Shown in pieces: positions 25,438-33,973 of a DNA stretch of 64,000 nucleotides. The position numbers were made by a program, and so were the translations under genes. Positions within the stretch are counted from its first letter, which is position 1; each line of letters opens with the position of its first letter. The DNA lies in the NCBI GenBank assembly GCA_902801465.1, contig CADCIH010000015.1, positions 29,566-93,565 on the forward strand, in the 5' to 3' direction. The notes under the pieces were generated by a model. The model worked only from the letters and a program-made list of their open reading frames with translations. It searched no databases and was not told the DNA's origin. The stretch comes from an uncultured Bacteroidia bacterium. GTDB lineage: Bacteria; Bacteroidota; Bacteroidia; Bacteroidales; F082.

Positions 25438-26996
25438 TGCGTAAGATTTGTCTTATCGCTGTACTGCTTGTCTCCACCTGTTGGGTTTTTTCCCAGCAGG
25501 TGGAGACGGCTCGTTATGAGGTGCCGCGATGGGGCAAGAACCAGGGTTTCCACTTTGAGTCGTTTGGTGAACAAGGTGGGATGGCAGTGGTGGAGACCGA
25601 CCAGACCAACGAGGAGAAGCAACGTCTTTGGGATTTTGTTGCTTTGGACACCAGCCTTTATGAGCTGCGAAGCGACTTGGTCCCGTTGCCCGAGAGGATG
25701 ACGTTCTTCGATTCGAAGAGTTCCGACCGTTGGGCCGCTTTTGTGTTCCTTGACGGGCAGCAGCACCGATCCGATTCCGTTGGCTTCTGGGTGGTGACTT
25801 ACAATCGTGTCGAGCAAGAGTTCGGTACTTTTATTGGAAGGTTTCCCGAGCGTTCGGTCGTACAGTCGATCGCGCTGATTGACGGCACTTTGATGTTGGC
25901 GGTCAACAACAAAGGGGAAGGAGGTTTCCTCTCTCAATATGACTTGGACCATCATCGTCAGCGGACCATCACGCCCAATATCTCTAATGATTTCATCTTG
26001 TTCCAGTTCGAGGCCAAGCCTGATTCCAAGGAATTCATCCTTGCCGCCCGTGAGTTTGTCGACAAGCATTACAAGGCTACCAGTTTCTTCGTGTATTCGC
26101 GTGACGGACTGCTCTTGAAGACACATCGTTTCGAGAATGGCGATAACGCCGGGTTGGGACGGATGTGCTTTGCCTTCGACCGGCAGCACCAGCTTGTTGT
26201 TTATGCCACCTTGGAGCGCGAGAGTAACCGTAAGGTGACCGTGGAGGGCATGACTGAAGACTTCAGCAAGGAGGCGGTAGGGGTGACTTGGATCAAGTTT
26301 GCCACGGGTGGCGCCCAATCCAAGACCTATCTTTTCAAGAACCTTCCCGACATCGATCAGGCGCTCACCTCGGCCAACAGGCTTAAGGTGAAGGAGGAGT
26401 TGCTGAAGATGCAGCAAGGCAAGAAAAAGGAAAAGGGTGAGATCACCTTCCAGTTCTATGCTCCCCGTTTGATTGAGTTTGCTGGCAAACACGTGTTCGT
26501 GGCCGAGGCGTTTCAGCCCATCTATCACACAGAGACCCGCATGGATTATGGCTATTACGGCATATATCGGTCCTATCCGGTGACTTATACCATTTTCGAT
26601 GGTTACGACTTCTTCAGTGAGATTTTGCTCGCTTTTGATGAAGAGGGAGAGTTGCAATGGCATAATTCAGTGAAGTTCGAGAACGATTTGTGTGACGAGT
26701 TATGGGCGCATGGCCTTGAGTGGGTGTCCTATGACGAGTTGTTGGTGGTTTCGCCAGCTCAGCAGGTGTTGCGTTACGAGGTGTTCGATGCTGAGGGTGT
26801 TTCGCTGTTGAACCAGCAGATGATGCCTATGGATTATCTATACAGCACCGACTCTTTTGAGGAAGACTATTATTTTGGCATCAAGCCATGGTTTGGCAAT
26901 CGTTTTTATGTCGACGGTTGTCAGTTGGTGCAGAATCCGAGGTTGCGTAACACTCGGAGGACCGTGTTTTATGTTCAAAAACTGCAATACGAATGA
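25437..26996 (+). CDS. Secreted protein of unknown function (519 aa)
   Basis: The start overlaps the upstream stop by one base (TAATG) and the end overlaps the cobalamin adenosyltransferase start by four bases (ATGA), so the three are co-transcribed. A signal peptide is clear (MRKICLIAVLLVSTCWVFSQQ). The remainder is rich in aromatic residues and repeatedly shows strand-like units such as LSQYDLDHHRQRTITPNI, FILAAREFVDKHYKATSFFVYSRDGLLLKTHRF and LLAFDEEGELQWHNSVKFEN, suggesting a beta-propeller-like fold. Around residues 318-330 there is a short lysine-rich segment (MQQGKKKEKGEIT). No sorting domain or catalytic motif is recognised. It is probably periplasmic or outer-membrane associated. Confidence 0.65.
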   Translation: MRKICLIAVLLVSTCWVFSQQVETARYEVPRWGKNQGFHFESFGEQGGMAVVETDQTNEEKQRLWDFVALDTSLYELRSDLVPLPERMTFFDSKSSDRWAAFVFLDGQQHRSDSVGFWVVTYNRVEQEFGTFIGRFPERSVVQSIALIDGTLMLAVNNKGEGGFLSQYDLDHHRQRTITPNISNDFILFQFEAKPDSKEFILAAREFVDKHYKATSFFVYSRDGLLLKTHRFENGDNAGLGRMCFAFDRQHQLVVYATLERESNRKVTVEGMTEDFSKEAVGVTWIKFATGGAQSKTYLFKNLPDIDQALTSANRLKVKEELLKMQQGKKKEKGEITFQFYAPRLIEFAGKHVFVAEAFQPIYHTETRMDYGYYGIYRSYPVTYTIFDGYDFFSEILLAFDEEGELQWHNSVKFENDLCDELWAHGLEWVSYDELLVVSPAQQVLRYEVFDAEGVSLLNQQMMPMDYLYSTDSFEEDYYFGIKPWFGNRFYVDGCQLVQNPRLRNTRRTVFYVQKLQYE

Positions 26997-27553
26997 AAAA
27001 CATTACTTATACTAAGACCGGAGATGCTGGTCAGACCTCTTTGATAGGGGGCAAGCGAGTTCCCAAGTACGATGACCGTGTGGAGGCATACGGTTCCGTT
27101 GATGAGCTGAGTGCTGTGATTGGCGTGTTGAATGACTTGGAGGGGGTTCCTCAGGACATTTGTGAGACTTTGGGTGTGATTCAGAACAAGTTGTTCACCT
27201 TGGAGTCGCATTTTGCTTTGGACAAGGCCTCTGAGGTGAGCAAGATGATTCCTTTGTTGGAGGATGGTGATGTGAGTTTTCTGGAGGGGCATATTGACCG
27301 TATGAATGCTGAGTTGCCGGAGTTGAGGGCTTTTGTGATTCCAGGGGGTAACATGAAGGCTTCGGTGAGTCATGTATGTCGCACGGTATGTAGGCGTGCT
27401 GAGCGTCAGGGATGGCGTTTGGCTTCGCATGAGGAGGTGGATGCCATTGACCTAAGGTATTTGAATCGGTTGTCAGATTATTTTTTCGTTTTGGCCCGTT
27501 ATTTTGACTTTTTGGAAAAACGGAATGAAACTTGTTGGGAGTCAAACAAATAG
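26993..27553 (+). CDS. Cob(I)alamin adenosyltransferase, PduO type
   Basis: A 186-residue enzyme that transfers the adenosyl group of ATP to cob(I)alamin to form coenzyme B12. Motifs: ITYTKTGDAGQTSLIGGKRVPKYDDRVEAYGSVDELSAVIG (N-terminal ATP-binding segment), FVIPGGNMKASVSHVCRTVCRRAER (ATP-contacting Arg residues) and the C-terminal RYLNRLSDYFFVLARY. The Bacteroidota use adenosylcobalamin in methylmalonyl-CoA mutase. Its ATGA overlap with the unknown secreted protein gene looks incidental in function. Confidence 0.95.
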   Translation: MKNITYTKTGDAGQTSLIGGKRVPKYDDRVEAYGSVDELSAVIGVLNDLEGVPQDICETLGVIQNKLFTLESHFALDKASEVSKMIPLLEDGDVSFLEGHIDRMNAELPELRAFVIPGGNMKASVSHVCRTVCRRAERQGWRLASHEEVDAIDLRYLNRLSDYFFVLARYFDFLEKRNETCWESNK

Positions 27554-27581
27554 CTTCATAAATTTTTTTTAGAAAAAACAC

Positions 27582-27611
27582 TTGACAATTGTTTGATTTG
27601 GTGTATTTTTG
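27582..27611 (+). promoter_or_regulatory. Promoter of the DUF2795 gene
   Basis: TTG at 27582-27584, 19-base spacer, TATTTTTG at 27604-27611; the ATG follows at 27639. Confidence 0.6.
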
Positions 27612-27638
27612 CACCCTCAAATTCAAAACCGAAAAACT

Positions 27639-27860
27639 ATGTATTGGACACTGGAATTAGCATCGAAATTGGAAGACGCTCCGTGGCCTGCCACGAGAGA
27701 TGAGTTGCTTGAATGGGCCTTGCGCACGGGAGCCCCGCAGGAAGTGATAGAGAACCTTCAGGAGATCGAAGACGAAGGTGACATTTACGAACGTATTGAG
27801 GATTTGTGGCCTGACTATCCCACGAAGGATGACTTTTTCTTCCACGAAGACGAGTACTAA
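27639..27860 (+). CDS. DUF2795 domain small protein (73 aa)
   Basis: MYWTLELASKLEDAPWPATRDELLEWALRTGAPQEVIENLQEIEDEGDIYERIEDLWPDYPTKDD... is the DUF2795 type protein common in Bacteroidota, usually acidic and expressed strongly from its own promoter. The ATG at 27639 is 28 bases after the -7 box; an upstream in-frame ATG at 27609 would overlap the promoter. The C-terminus is FFFHEDEY. The function is unknown. The last 24 coding bases and the terminator are the sequence that recurs in degenerate form at both edges of the downstream island, so this gene's 3' end looks like the insertion site. Confidence 0.88.
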   Translation: MYWTLELASKLEDAPWPATRDELLEWALRTGAPQEVIENLQEIEDEGDIYERIEDLWPDYPTKDDFFFHEDEY

Positions 27861-27895
27861 ACAACTAAGTCACTGATTATCAGTAGAATAAAGAA

Positions 27896-27924
27896 GGCTG
27901 TTAGGTTAACTAACAGCCTTTTTT
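27896..27924 (+). terminator. Terminator of the DUF2795 gene
   Basis: GGCTGTTAG and CTAACAGCC form a 9-bp stem with GTTAA as loop, followed by TTTTTT. Homologous hairpins with different but compensating stem bases are found at 44,253 and 46,439. Confidence 0.9.
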
Positions 27925-28510
27925 GTGTTCAAATAAGTCATTATTTGACGTCATTTGATCCGAAAAGTTAACCTAAAGTTGTACATAATTACTCCTTTTT
28001 TTCTACGATGAAGTAATTGCACGGAAATTTTTGTAAGTCATTGGTAATGAATGTGTTTGATGCGAAAAGTTAGGTTAACTTACTTTTCGATGAAATTGCA
28101 TGATTTTGCATGGGTTTCTGTTGTTAATCCGTTGATTTTCGGTTATATACGTTTTACATTCTCTGCAAACAGTTTCTTGGTGGAAATACGAGGTTTTTTG
28201 TGGACAAATAACGAAATTTTGTCTATGTAAAAAAAGCGTGAAAATTCACTTGTTTTTACACGAATTTATGGAGTATTTTGTCGAAAATCGGGTTGGAACA
28301 CCTGGATGATTCCGCCTATTTTAACCTAAAAACGATGTTTATCATATTGAAAACCAAAACGTTGTAAACTAAAATTGCAAAACTTGGCCATTTAATACTC
28401 GCTTTTGTCATAAGAAGACGAATAGTAAGTGGTTCCGAGGGGATGTTTTGTTAGTGTGAAAATGCCGACCAGATACTTTTTTTCTCCACTGACTACCACG
28501 GTGCCGGGAT

Positions 28511-28592
28511 TACTGCTATCTTCGTGGAACAATAAGGTTCATTTATCTCGACCAACTAGGCGACTCCCTTGTGAAAGTCATTCGCCTTTTTT
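28511..28592. repeat. Dispersed hairpin element, copy 1 (partial)
   Basis: It begins TACTGCTATCTTCGTGGAAC, as does the element at 30,077. The inner hairpin AGGC-GACT...AGTC-att-CGCCT (28,558-28,587) is followed by a T-run. The loop CTTGTGAAAGTC is shared, in opposite orientation, with the larger palindrome at 30,077-30,195. It lacks the right outer arm. Confidence 0.7.
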
Positions 28593-28755
28593 CTTTTGTG
28601 CGGTTTCGTTGGTTTTGGCGAGGTTTTTTGGGCTGGTTGTAAGTTATAAGTTATAAGGTTTGGGTGCTATGATGCGATTGGGGTGACGAAATGGCTTTTA
28701 TTCCTTGTTTACTGATTATCTTTCGTATCTTTGACGGTTGTAGGTTTAACACGAC

Positions 28756-29906
28756 ATGGGCATCGTAAAGTACAAATACGCCTTAAACGGCAACGGCGAA
28801 AAAGTAGCGATTAGCGAAGTTACTCCTGAGATAAGGAAAGGGACCAAGTTCAAGTGTGTTTCTTGTGGAAATGAATTGTCTGCGTGTTTGGGCACCACAA
28901 ATCAACATCATTTCAGGCATAAAACACAAGTTGATTGCAACTTGGAGACTTACCTTCACAAAATGGGTAAGTATGTTTTCATAAAGACTTATGAAGATTG
29001 TCTAGCTCAAAGGAAACCTTTCAGTATTACTATAAATCGGAGAATTTCATGTATTAAGGATACGAATTGTCCAATTAAGCCTCTTTATGGTAATTCCAGG
29101 GGTAGCTGTTGGGATTGCAAGAGCGAAACTTTTGATTTGACTAAGTATTACGATTTAATTTATGAAGAGCAACAATTGGCCCTTTTGTCGCAGATGTCCT
29201 ATTAAAAAGCAGTGAAGGACATCAACCTATTCTAATTGAAATAAAGGTTTCTCATGCTTGTGAAGAGGCTAAGATACAATCTGGTTATCGTATCATTGAA
29301 ATATGTCTTAATAAAGAAGAAGACTTGGAGTTGATTGAGTCTGGGCATCTCTATGATACTGAAGGAACAAATGGAGAGTATTACAAGGAAAACTCGGGAA
29401 CATGGAGGAATAGCTTTGAAGAGCCCACTGTCAAATTCTACAATTTTCGAGAACCCCAAAAAGAGTTGTTGAATCTTTTCAAGATTCATCAGTTTGCAGT
29501 ATACCGAAACAACCCATCTCGTTTCAGTCTAAATGAAACAGTGCCTTGTGGCGAGAAAGATGAGCTAATAAAACGGCATAGAAGAGAGAACAACCTACTA
29601 TTTGAAATCTTGTTCTACAATGAAGGTCTATGGGGTGCGGGTAGGTTCGTTTTTGGTGTCTCAAAAGCTTTTGAGAGTGGAATAAAGATACGCAATTGCT
29701 TTCTATGTCGATATCATGCAATAAACGAAAACCGTCTCACACTGGATGACGACAAGCCTGTCTTTTGTAAGGCCTATAAACAATTACAAACCAATCCGCG
29801 ATGCCATTCTACACAAGCCATAAACTGTAAAGCTTTTTCTCCCGATAAGAAAGCTTATGAATACTATTTGTCGTATTTTGACGATTATGAAGTAATTTTT
29901 TATTAG
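28756..29906 (+). pseudogene. CoiA-like zinc-ribbon/PD-(D/E)XK nuclease gene with a frameshift
   Basis: The first frame (28756-29205) encodes YALNGNGEKVAISEV, a zinc-ribbon-like FKCVSCGNELSACLGTTNQHHFRH (as in competence protein CoiA family members) and further Cys pairs, then stops at TAA 29203. The second frame continues from about 29166 with GPFVADVLLKSSEGHQPILIEIKVSH, which carries a PD-(D/E)XK nuclease core (D in ADVLL, ExK in IEIK), and then SGYRIIEICLNKEEDLELI and Cys residues to the stop at 29906. Loss of one C from the run in TTGGCCCTTTTG (near 29177-29184) would explain the shift. The rest of both frames is undamaged, so the mutation is recent, or it is a sequencing error or a programmed -1 slip. 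Promoter at about 28,704-28,733. Confidence 0.75.
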
Positions 29907-30076
29907 AAATACTATTTATTCTCGTTCTGTTGGGGGATATAATTCAACCTTCATTAGATTTGATGTAATCCAAAATGGCCTTCTTTGTGTTGCGCAAGGT
30001 AAACAAATTCCTAGGTTTTCTTTTGGGATTTTTATTTCGTCATTTTGTCACTCGGCTGCAATAGTTTCGAAAAAAA

Positions 30077-30195
30077 CTGCTATCTTCGTGGAACATATTA
30101 ACATTTGTATCTCAACAAACCTAGGCGGCCGACTTTCACAAGCGGGCCGCCTAGTTGGTGAGATACAAATGATAATAAAGTACACGAAGATAGCG
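30077..30195. repeat. 118-bp imperfect palindrome (dispersed element, copy 2)
   Basis: Three nested arms match: TGCTATCTTCGTG (30078-30090) with CACGAAGATAGCG (30183-30195), CATTTGTATCTC (30102-30113) with GAGATACAAATG (30160-30171), and CTAGGCGGCC (30121-30130) with GGCCGCCTAG (30144-30153). The single-stranded form would be a long hairpin with two bulges. The left half aligns with 28,511-28,565. It could be a MITE-like element or recombination site; no coding capacity. Confidence 0.85.
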
Positions 30196-30373
30196 ATATT
30201 TTTTGAAGGTGCGCTATCATTTTCAAAAAACTATTTTGGGCTCATTACACCAATCCTGGTTGGCTTTCAGTTGGAAGGCTGGTAAGTTGCTGGCTGGGTT
30301 GTTAAGGTGTCCCGGTGGAGACGAAAGGGGTGATGAGGTTTGTTTTTTATTGAGATAATTGATTGTATTGGTT

Positions 30374-30411
30374 CTTGTGCATCAATCTGGCACAGCCCTT
30401 CTTTTTCTTTG
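30374..30411 (+). promoter_or_regulatory. Palindromic operator/promoter, copy 1 (RavA gene)
   Basis: CTTGTGC...GGCACAG, a degenerate form of the palindrome, followed by CTTCTTTTTCTTTGC. TTTCTTTG is the presumed -7 box. The RavA ATG is at 30432. Confidence 0.6.
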
Positions 30412-30431
30412 CGCCATCAAATCGATGATTT

Positions 30432-31970
30432 ATGGACGCAAAAGCACAAATATCAGCCTTGCTGAAGCAATTGTCAGAAGGCGTTTTCGAGAAGCAGCAT
30501 ATCCTTGCAGTGGCTCTATTGAGCACTGTGGCTGGCGAAAGCATTTTTCTTCTTGGGCCTCCTGGAACAGCCAAGAGCCTTGTGGCTCGAAGATTGAAAC
30601 TGGCATTCAAGGACGGCAAGTCATTTGAATACCTCATGTCGAGGTTCAGCACCCCGGACGAAATCTTCGGCCCCGTTTCCATTTCGCTCCTCAAAAATGA
30701 AGACCGCTATGAAAGGGTCGTAGAAGGCTTTTTGCCGACAGCGCATATCGTCTTCCTTGATGAGATCTGGAAAGCCAGCCCATCCATTCAAAACGCCTTG
30801 CTCTCCGCTATCAATGAGCGCATCTTCCAAAATGGCGACAAAACACTGCACCTACCCATGAAGGCTTTGATAGCGGCCAGCAATGAGCTGCCTGCCGAGG
30901 ATGAAGGCCTCGAAGCTTTGTGGGATAGGTTCCTCGTTCGTATGGTGTCGAACTGCATCCAGAGCGAAACCGAGTTTTTCAAGATGATTAAGCAAAAGGT
31001 TATTACCGAAGTCGCCATTCCCGACAATCTCCAGATTACCGATGCGCAGTACGAAGAATGGCAACACGAAATCGAAGCCGTGCAGATTACCGACGAAACC
31101 TGTGCTGCTGTGTCGCACATCCGCAAGCGGCTGAAAGAGGAGACCAAGGAGGAAGGCGTGAACGCCATGGATTATTACATCTCCGACCGCCGTTGGAAAA
31201 AATGTTTCCGCCTGCTTCAAGCATCGGCTTTTCTCAATGGCCGAAAAGCCGTTGACTTGACCGACATCCCGCTGCTGATTCATTGCCTTTGGAACAAGTC
31301 CGAAACCATACCCATTGCCATCGACTTGGTTTGCACCAGTCTTACTGCAAACATCGACAAACAGCTTGACAAGTTGGAAAAAGACATCGACAAGGCACTG
31401 AAAGATAAAGGCAAATCAGGGACTGGCCAGTCTTCAAATGGTAGCTTTTCCGTGTCAAGCTATTTCTATTACACACTCTTGAACTATCCCAAAGGTAGAT
31501 GCCTGTTTTATGTGGCCGACTATGAATATGTCGCTGAATATGAAACTGGCAACAGCACCAATGGCATCATCTATCCCGACAAGGATAAAAATGCTTGGAT
31601 TGTCCGGGCTTTGTACACAGGCGCACCATTCGCCTATAAGACCAGGGCAAACGCTAACGTGAAAAAGGTCACTCTGAAGAAATGCGCTGGCGGCATCATC
31701 ATCGATGGAATCCCATACGGCTTTGAAAAGATTCGTGGTGGTGGCGCCAGTCTGTTTGATAGCTACGAGAATGTGGCCACCATAGCACTGAACACATTGG
31801 CCACCACCATTCAACCCCAAATGCAAAAACTGAAAGAGTTGTTTGCAGGTACCGCCAACATCTTCCTTTCAGATGATGATTTGAAAATCACGAAAAAGCA
31901 ATTCTCCCTTTGTGAAAAACGCATTGAGGAGGTCAAGGCCAAAGCTCAAAACGCTCAACAACTGCTCTGA
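30432..31970 (+). CDS. ravA: RavA-type MoxR AAA+ ATPase
   Basis: A 512-residue protein (E. coli RavA is about 500). AAA+ core of the MoxR clade: KQHILAVALLSTVAGESIFLLGPPGTAKSLVARRL with Walker A GPPGTAKS at 42-49, SRFSTPDEIFGPVSI, HIVFLDEIWKASPSIQNALLSAINER (Walker B plus pre-sensor insert), ALIAASNELPAEDEGLEALWDRFLVRM (sensor 1 and Arg finger). The C-terminal half fits RavA's LARA region. RavA works as a hexamer with the VWA protein ViaA, which follows after 8 bases. In E. coli the pair affects respiratory complexes and aminoglycoside entry; here its neighbours suggest another task. Codon use is more AT-rich than in the core genes. Promoter with operator copy 1 lies upstream. Confidence 0.88.
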   Translation: MDAKAQISALLKQLSEGVFEKQHILAVALLSTVAGESIFLLGPPGTAKSLVARRLKLAFKDGKSFEYLMSRFSTPDEIFGPVSISLLKNEDRYERVVEGFLPTAHIVFLDEIWKASPSIQNALLSAINERIFQNGDKTLHLPMKALIAASNELPAEDEGLEALWDRFLVRMVSNCIQSETEFFKMIKQKVITEVAIPDNLQITDAQYEEWQHEIEAVQITDETCAAVSHIRKRLKEETKEEGVNAMDYYISDRRWKKCFRLLQASAFLNGRKAVDLTDIPLLIHCLWNKSETIPIAIDLVCTSLTANIDKQLDKLEKDIDKALKDKGKSGTGQSSNGSFSVSSYFYYTLLNYPKGRCLFYVADYEYVAEYETGNSTNGIIYPDKDKNAWIVRALYTGAPFAYKTRANANVKKVTLKKCAGGIIIDGIPYGFEKIRGGGASLFDSYENVATIALNTLATTIQPQMQKLKELFAGTANIFLSDDDLKITKKQFSLCEKRIEEVKAKAQNAQQLL

Positions 31971-31978
31971 TTCTCGCC

Positions 31979-33319
31979 ATGGACATCGAAAAGAAATTAC
32001 AGGAATACGACGAAGCCTTTGATTTATATTTGGATCAAGGCCGAATGCCTGACACCATTCCGCCCGGCGACCCACTTGGCAGCTTCATGGGGCAGGCCTT
32101 AAACAACAATCCTCAGTTGGTAGGCCAAGACCCGCTTTGGGCTGAAATCCTGAAAGACGAGATGATGAAATTCATCGAAGCCATGCTGAAACTGTTTCAG
32201 CCTATCGAGCAAGCCTACCTTCGTGAAAAGCGAATGATCAAGGTTGTTATGGGTGGCTCCATTGGCCAAATTAGAACAGGTTGGAAAGAAACCTATCATT
32301 ACATAAAAACGAACTACACCACCTCCGAAGTCAATATTGACGGTTATGTTGATCAAATGAAAGGCCAAGACCCGGAGCCAATCATGAAATCCTTGGCCAA
32401 AGACTGGGATAAAGCCTGTGAGGAAAAATACTTGAAGACCAGGCATGACCTCATCGAGCAGAACAGACAGAAATGGGAAACACATCTGTGGTACCATGGT
32501 AATGACGACTTCAAGGAGCGTAGGAAGATAGAAAGCCTTTTCTATTCCTACCCTCAGTTGGTCGACATCGTTCGCATCATAGGACGCGAGCAACCCGAGC
32601 GCAAGGATGAGCTGGACGATACCGTCAGACGCTATCTGCCCATCCTTCCATCACCTCCAAAACCAGCCGCCGAAATAGAACAGATTGAGCTGGGTAACGA
32701 CCTGCAGCACCTGCTACCCATCGAAACGGCCATCATGTCAGAGAAGCAGACCGAAAGCCTGTTCTACCTCAAATATGCTACGCGCAAGCTCCAGCTTTTT
32801 GCCAACAAACCGAAAAACGAAAGCCAGGCAAAGATGGAACAGCAGCACAACGCCAAACCAAGGCTGGAGAAAGGCCCTATCATTGTGAGCGTCGATACCA
32901 GCGGCTCCATGATGGGTCGTCCCGAACAAATAGCCATGTGCTTGCTGACCCAACTGTTGAGGATGGCAAAGAAGCAGAAGCGCCATTGCTTCCTAATCCA
33001 GTTCTCCGTCCGGGCAAAGTACCTTGATTTGAGCCGTCCCAACGCTTGGGCAAAGCTGAATTCATTCCTTGAAGACCGTTTTTCTGGTGGTACAGACGGA
33101 GAGGAAATGCTTCGTTCAGCCTTAAATATGCTGTCGTCTGCCAATTTCTCAATGGCAGATGTCCTAATCATCAGCGATTTTATGTTCCCTGTTCCAAGAC
33201 CTGCCACCAACGAATGGATGCGTAAGGAACACGATAAAGGGACGCGGTTTTATGGCCTCCAAATCGGCAAAGCCCACAACCCTTACAACGATATTTTGGA
33301 TAAGATATGGAAAGCGTAG
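31979..33319 (+). CDS. viaA: ViaA-like VWA-domain protein, partner of RavA
   Basis: A 446-residue protein whose C-terminal third is a von Willebrand A domain with an intact MIDAS: IIVSVDTSGSMMGRPEQIAMCLLTQLLRMA, RFSGGTDGEEMLRSAL and VLIISDFMFPVP. The N-terminal part is helical, as in ViaA, which stimulates RavA ATPase activity and connects it to targets. It lies 8 bases after ravA and its last 13 bases overlap the metallopeptidase gene, so all three are one translation-coupled unit. Confidence 0.85.
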   Translation: MDIEKKLQEYDEAFDLYLDQGRMPDTIPPGDPLGSFMGQALNNNPQLVGQDPLWAEILKDEMMKFIEAMLKLFQPIEQAYLREKRMIKVVMGGSIGQIRTGWKETYHYIKTNYTTSEVNIDGYVDQMKGQDPEPIMKSLAKDWDKACEEKYLKTRHDLIEQNRQKWETHLWYHGNDDFKERRKIESLFYSYPQLVDIVRIIGREQPERKDELDDTVRRYLPILPSPPKPAAEIEQIELGNDLQHLLPIETAIMSEKQTESLFYLKYATRKLQLFANKPKNESQAKMEQQHNAKPRLEKGPIIVSVDTSGSMMGRPEQIAMCLLTQLLRMAKKQKRHCFLIQFSVRAKYLDLSRPNAWAKLNSFLEDRFSGGTDGEEMLRSALNMLSSANFSMADVLIISDFMFPVPRPATNEWMRKEHDKGTRFYGLQIGKAHNPYNDILDKIWKA

Positions 33320-33936
33320 AAAAAAGACAGCCCCGATATTGGATCAATCCCAATTCACGGATTCGGTTCACTTACTTCAGCATTGAATGGCACCTTTGCG
33401 ACCATCAGGATTTAATGCAAGACCACAGGCCTGACAACGACTACAGGAAGTCGTACCGCACCAAAAACACCTGTGTGATTGTCCTCGTCATCAAAGACCA
33501 TTCAAAAACCGACATTCTGTATTCTGAAGAAGTCGATTTCAACAACTTGAAGTTGCAGAAATGGCTAAGGGAAAACATTAAAGACCAGGTTGTCCAACGC
33601 GCATCCCTTGTGTTGCCCCAAAGAATGCACGAGCTTGAAAACAAGCACCAATTATTCGCACAAGGCGTAAAGGTGAAGCCGCTGCGCAAAGGTGTTCTGG
33701 GGCAATGCACCCACACCAATTACATCACGCTTTCTCCCATCATCGTCATATTTCCCCAAGAGCTGATGGATGATGTCATCCTTCACGAAATGGCGCACCT
33801 AAAACATCACCATCACCGCAAGTCATTTTGGAAATTCCTTTCGGAACTCATCGGGGAAGATGCCAAACAGCAGAAACTCGCACAAGACATCGCACTCTCC
33901 AAATACTGGGGCTTCTACACATTTTTGATGAAATGA
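33307..33936 (+). CDS. YgjP/DUF45-type M48-superfamily metallopeptidase
   Basis: A 209-residue protein with HEMAHLKHHHHRKSFW at 160-175, matching the zinc motif HExxHLxxxxHxxxFW of the YgjP-like domain (DUF45). His160, His164 and His170 would bind zinc and Glu161 acts as base. The N-terminal 100 residues (RFTYFSIEWHLCDHQDLMQDH...) are not recognised. YgjP-like domains also occur at the end of some restriction-associated proteins. Overlap with viaA by 13 bases makes it the third part of a RavA-ViaA-peptidase set, in which the ATPase pair could present a target to, or activate, the protease; that is inference. Confidence 0.8.
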   Translation: MESVEKRQPRYWINPNSRIRFTYFSIEWHLCDHQDLMQDHRPDNDYRKSYRTKNTCVIVLVIKDHSKTDILYSEEVDFNNLKLQKWLRENIKDQVVQRASLVLPQRMHELENKHQLFAQGVKVKPLRKGVLGQCTHTNYITLSPIIVIFPQELMDDVILHEMAHLKHHHHRKSFWKFLSELIGEDAKQQKLAQDIALSKYWGFYTFLMK

Positions 33937-33952
33937 TTCTTTACTATTTTTG
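33924..33952 (+). promoter_or_regulatory. Promoter of the PLD gene
   Basis: TTTG at 33924-33927, 17-base spacer, TATTTTTG at 33945-33952; ATG at 33974. The -33 box is within the 3' end of the metallopeptidase gene. Unlike the neighbouring promoters it lacks the GCCTGTGC palindrome. Confidence 0.55.
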
Positions 33953-33973
33953 CACACATAAAATACCACAGCC

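Larger units (their letters stand above)
27861..28755. other. Gene-free left edge of the island
   Basis: About 895 bases without a credible gene. It holds the DUF2795 terminator, several AGGTTAACTT-type motifs (27,901; 27,965; 28,068, the last inside the palindrome CGAAAAGT...ACTTTTCG at 28,063-28,089), two degenerate DUF2795 3'-end copies (27,992-28,015 and 28,396-28,423), the first copy of a dispersed hairpin element (28,511-28,592) and the promoter of the CoiA-like gene (TATCTTTG, 28,726-28,733). A 75-codon open frame at 28,429-28,656 has no start signal or coding bias. Confidence 0.7.
29907..30431. other. Gene-free spacer before the RavA gene
   Basis: 525 bases with no convincing ORF. 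It contains the 118-bp palindrome (30,077-30,195) and the first operator/promoter palindrome (30,374-30,411). An AT-rich stretch 29,907-30,070 shows nothing else I can name. Confidence 0.7.

Noticed and set aside
28429-28656. 75-codon open frame in the island's left edge
   Set aside because: No ribosome-binding site, no coding bias, and it overlaps the dispersed hairpin element.
30121-30153. Integron attC site
   Set aside because: The hairpin lacks the GTTRRRY core and R/L box arrangement, and no integron integrase is near.
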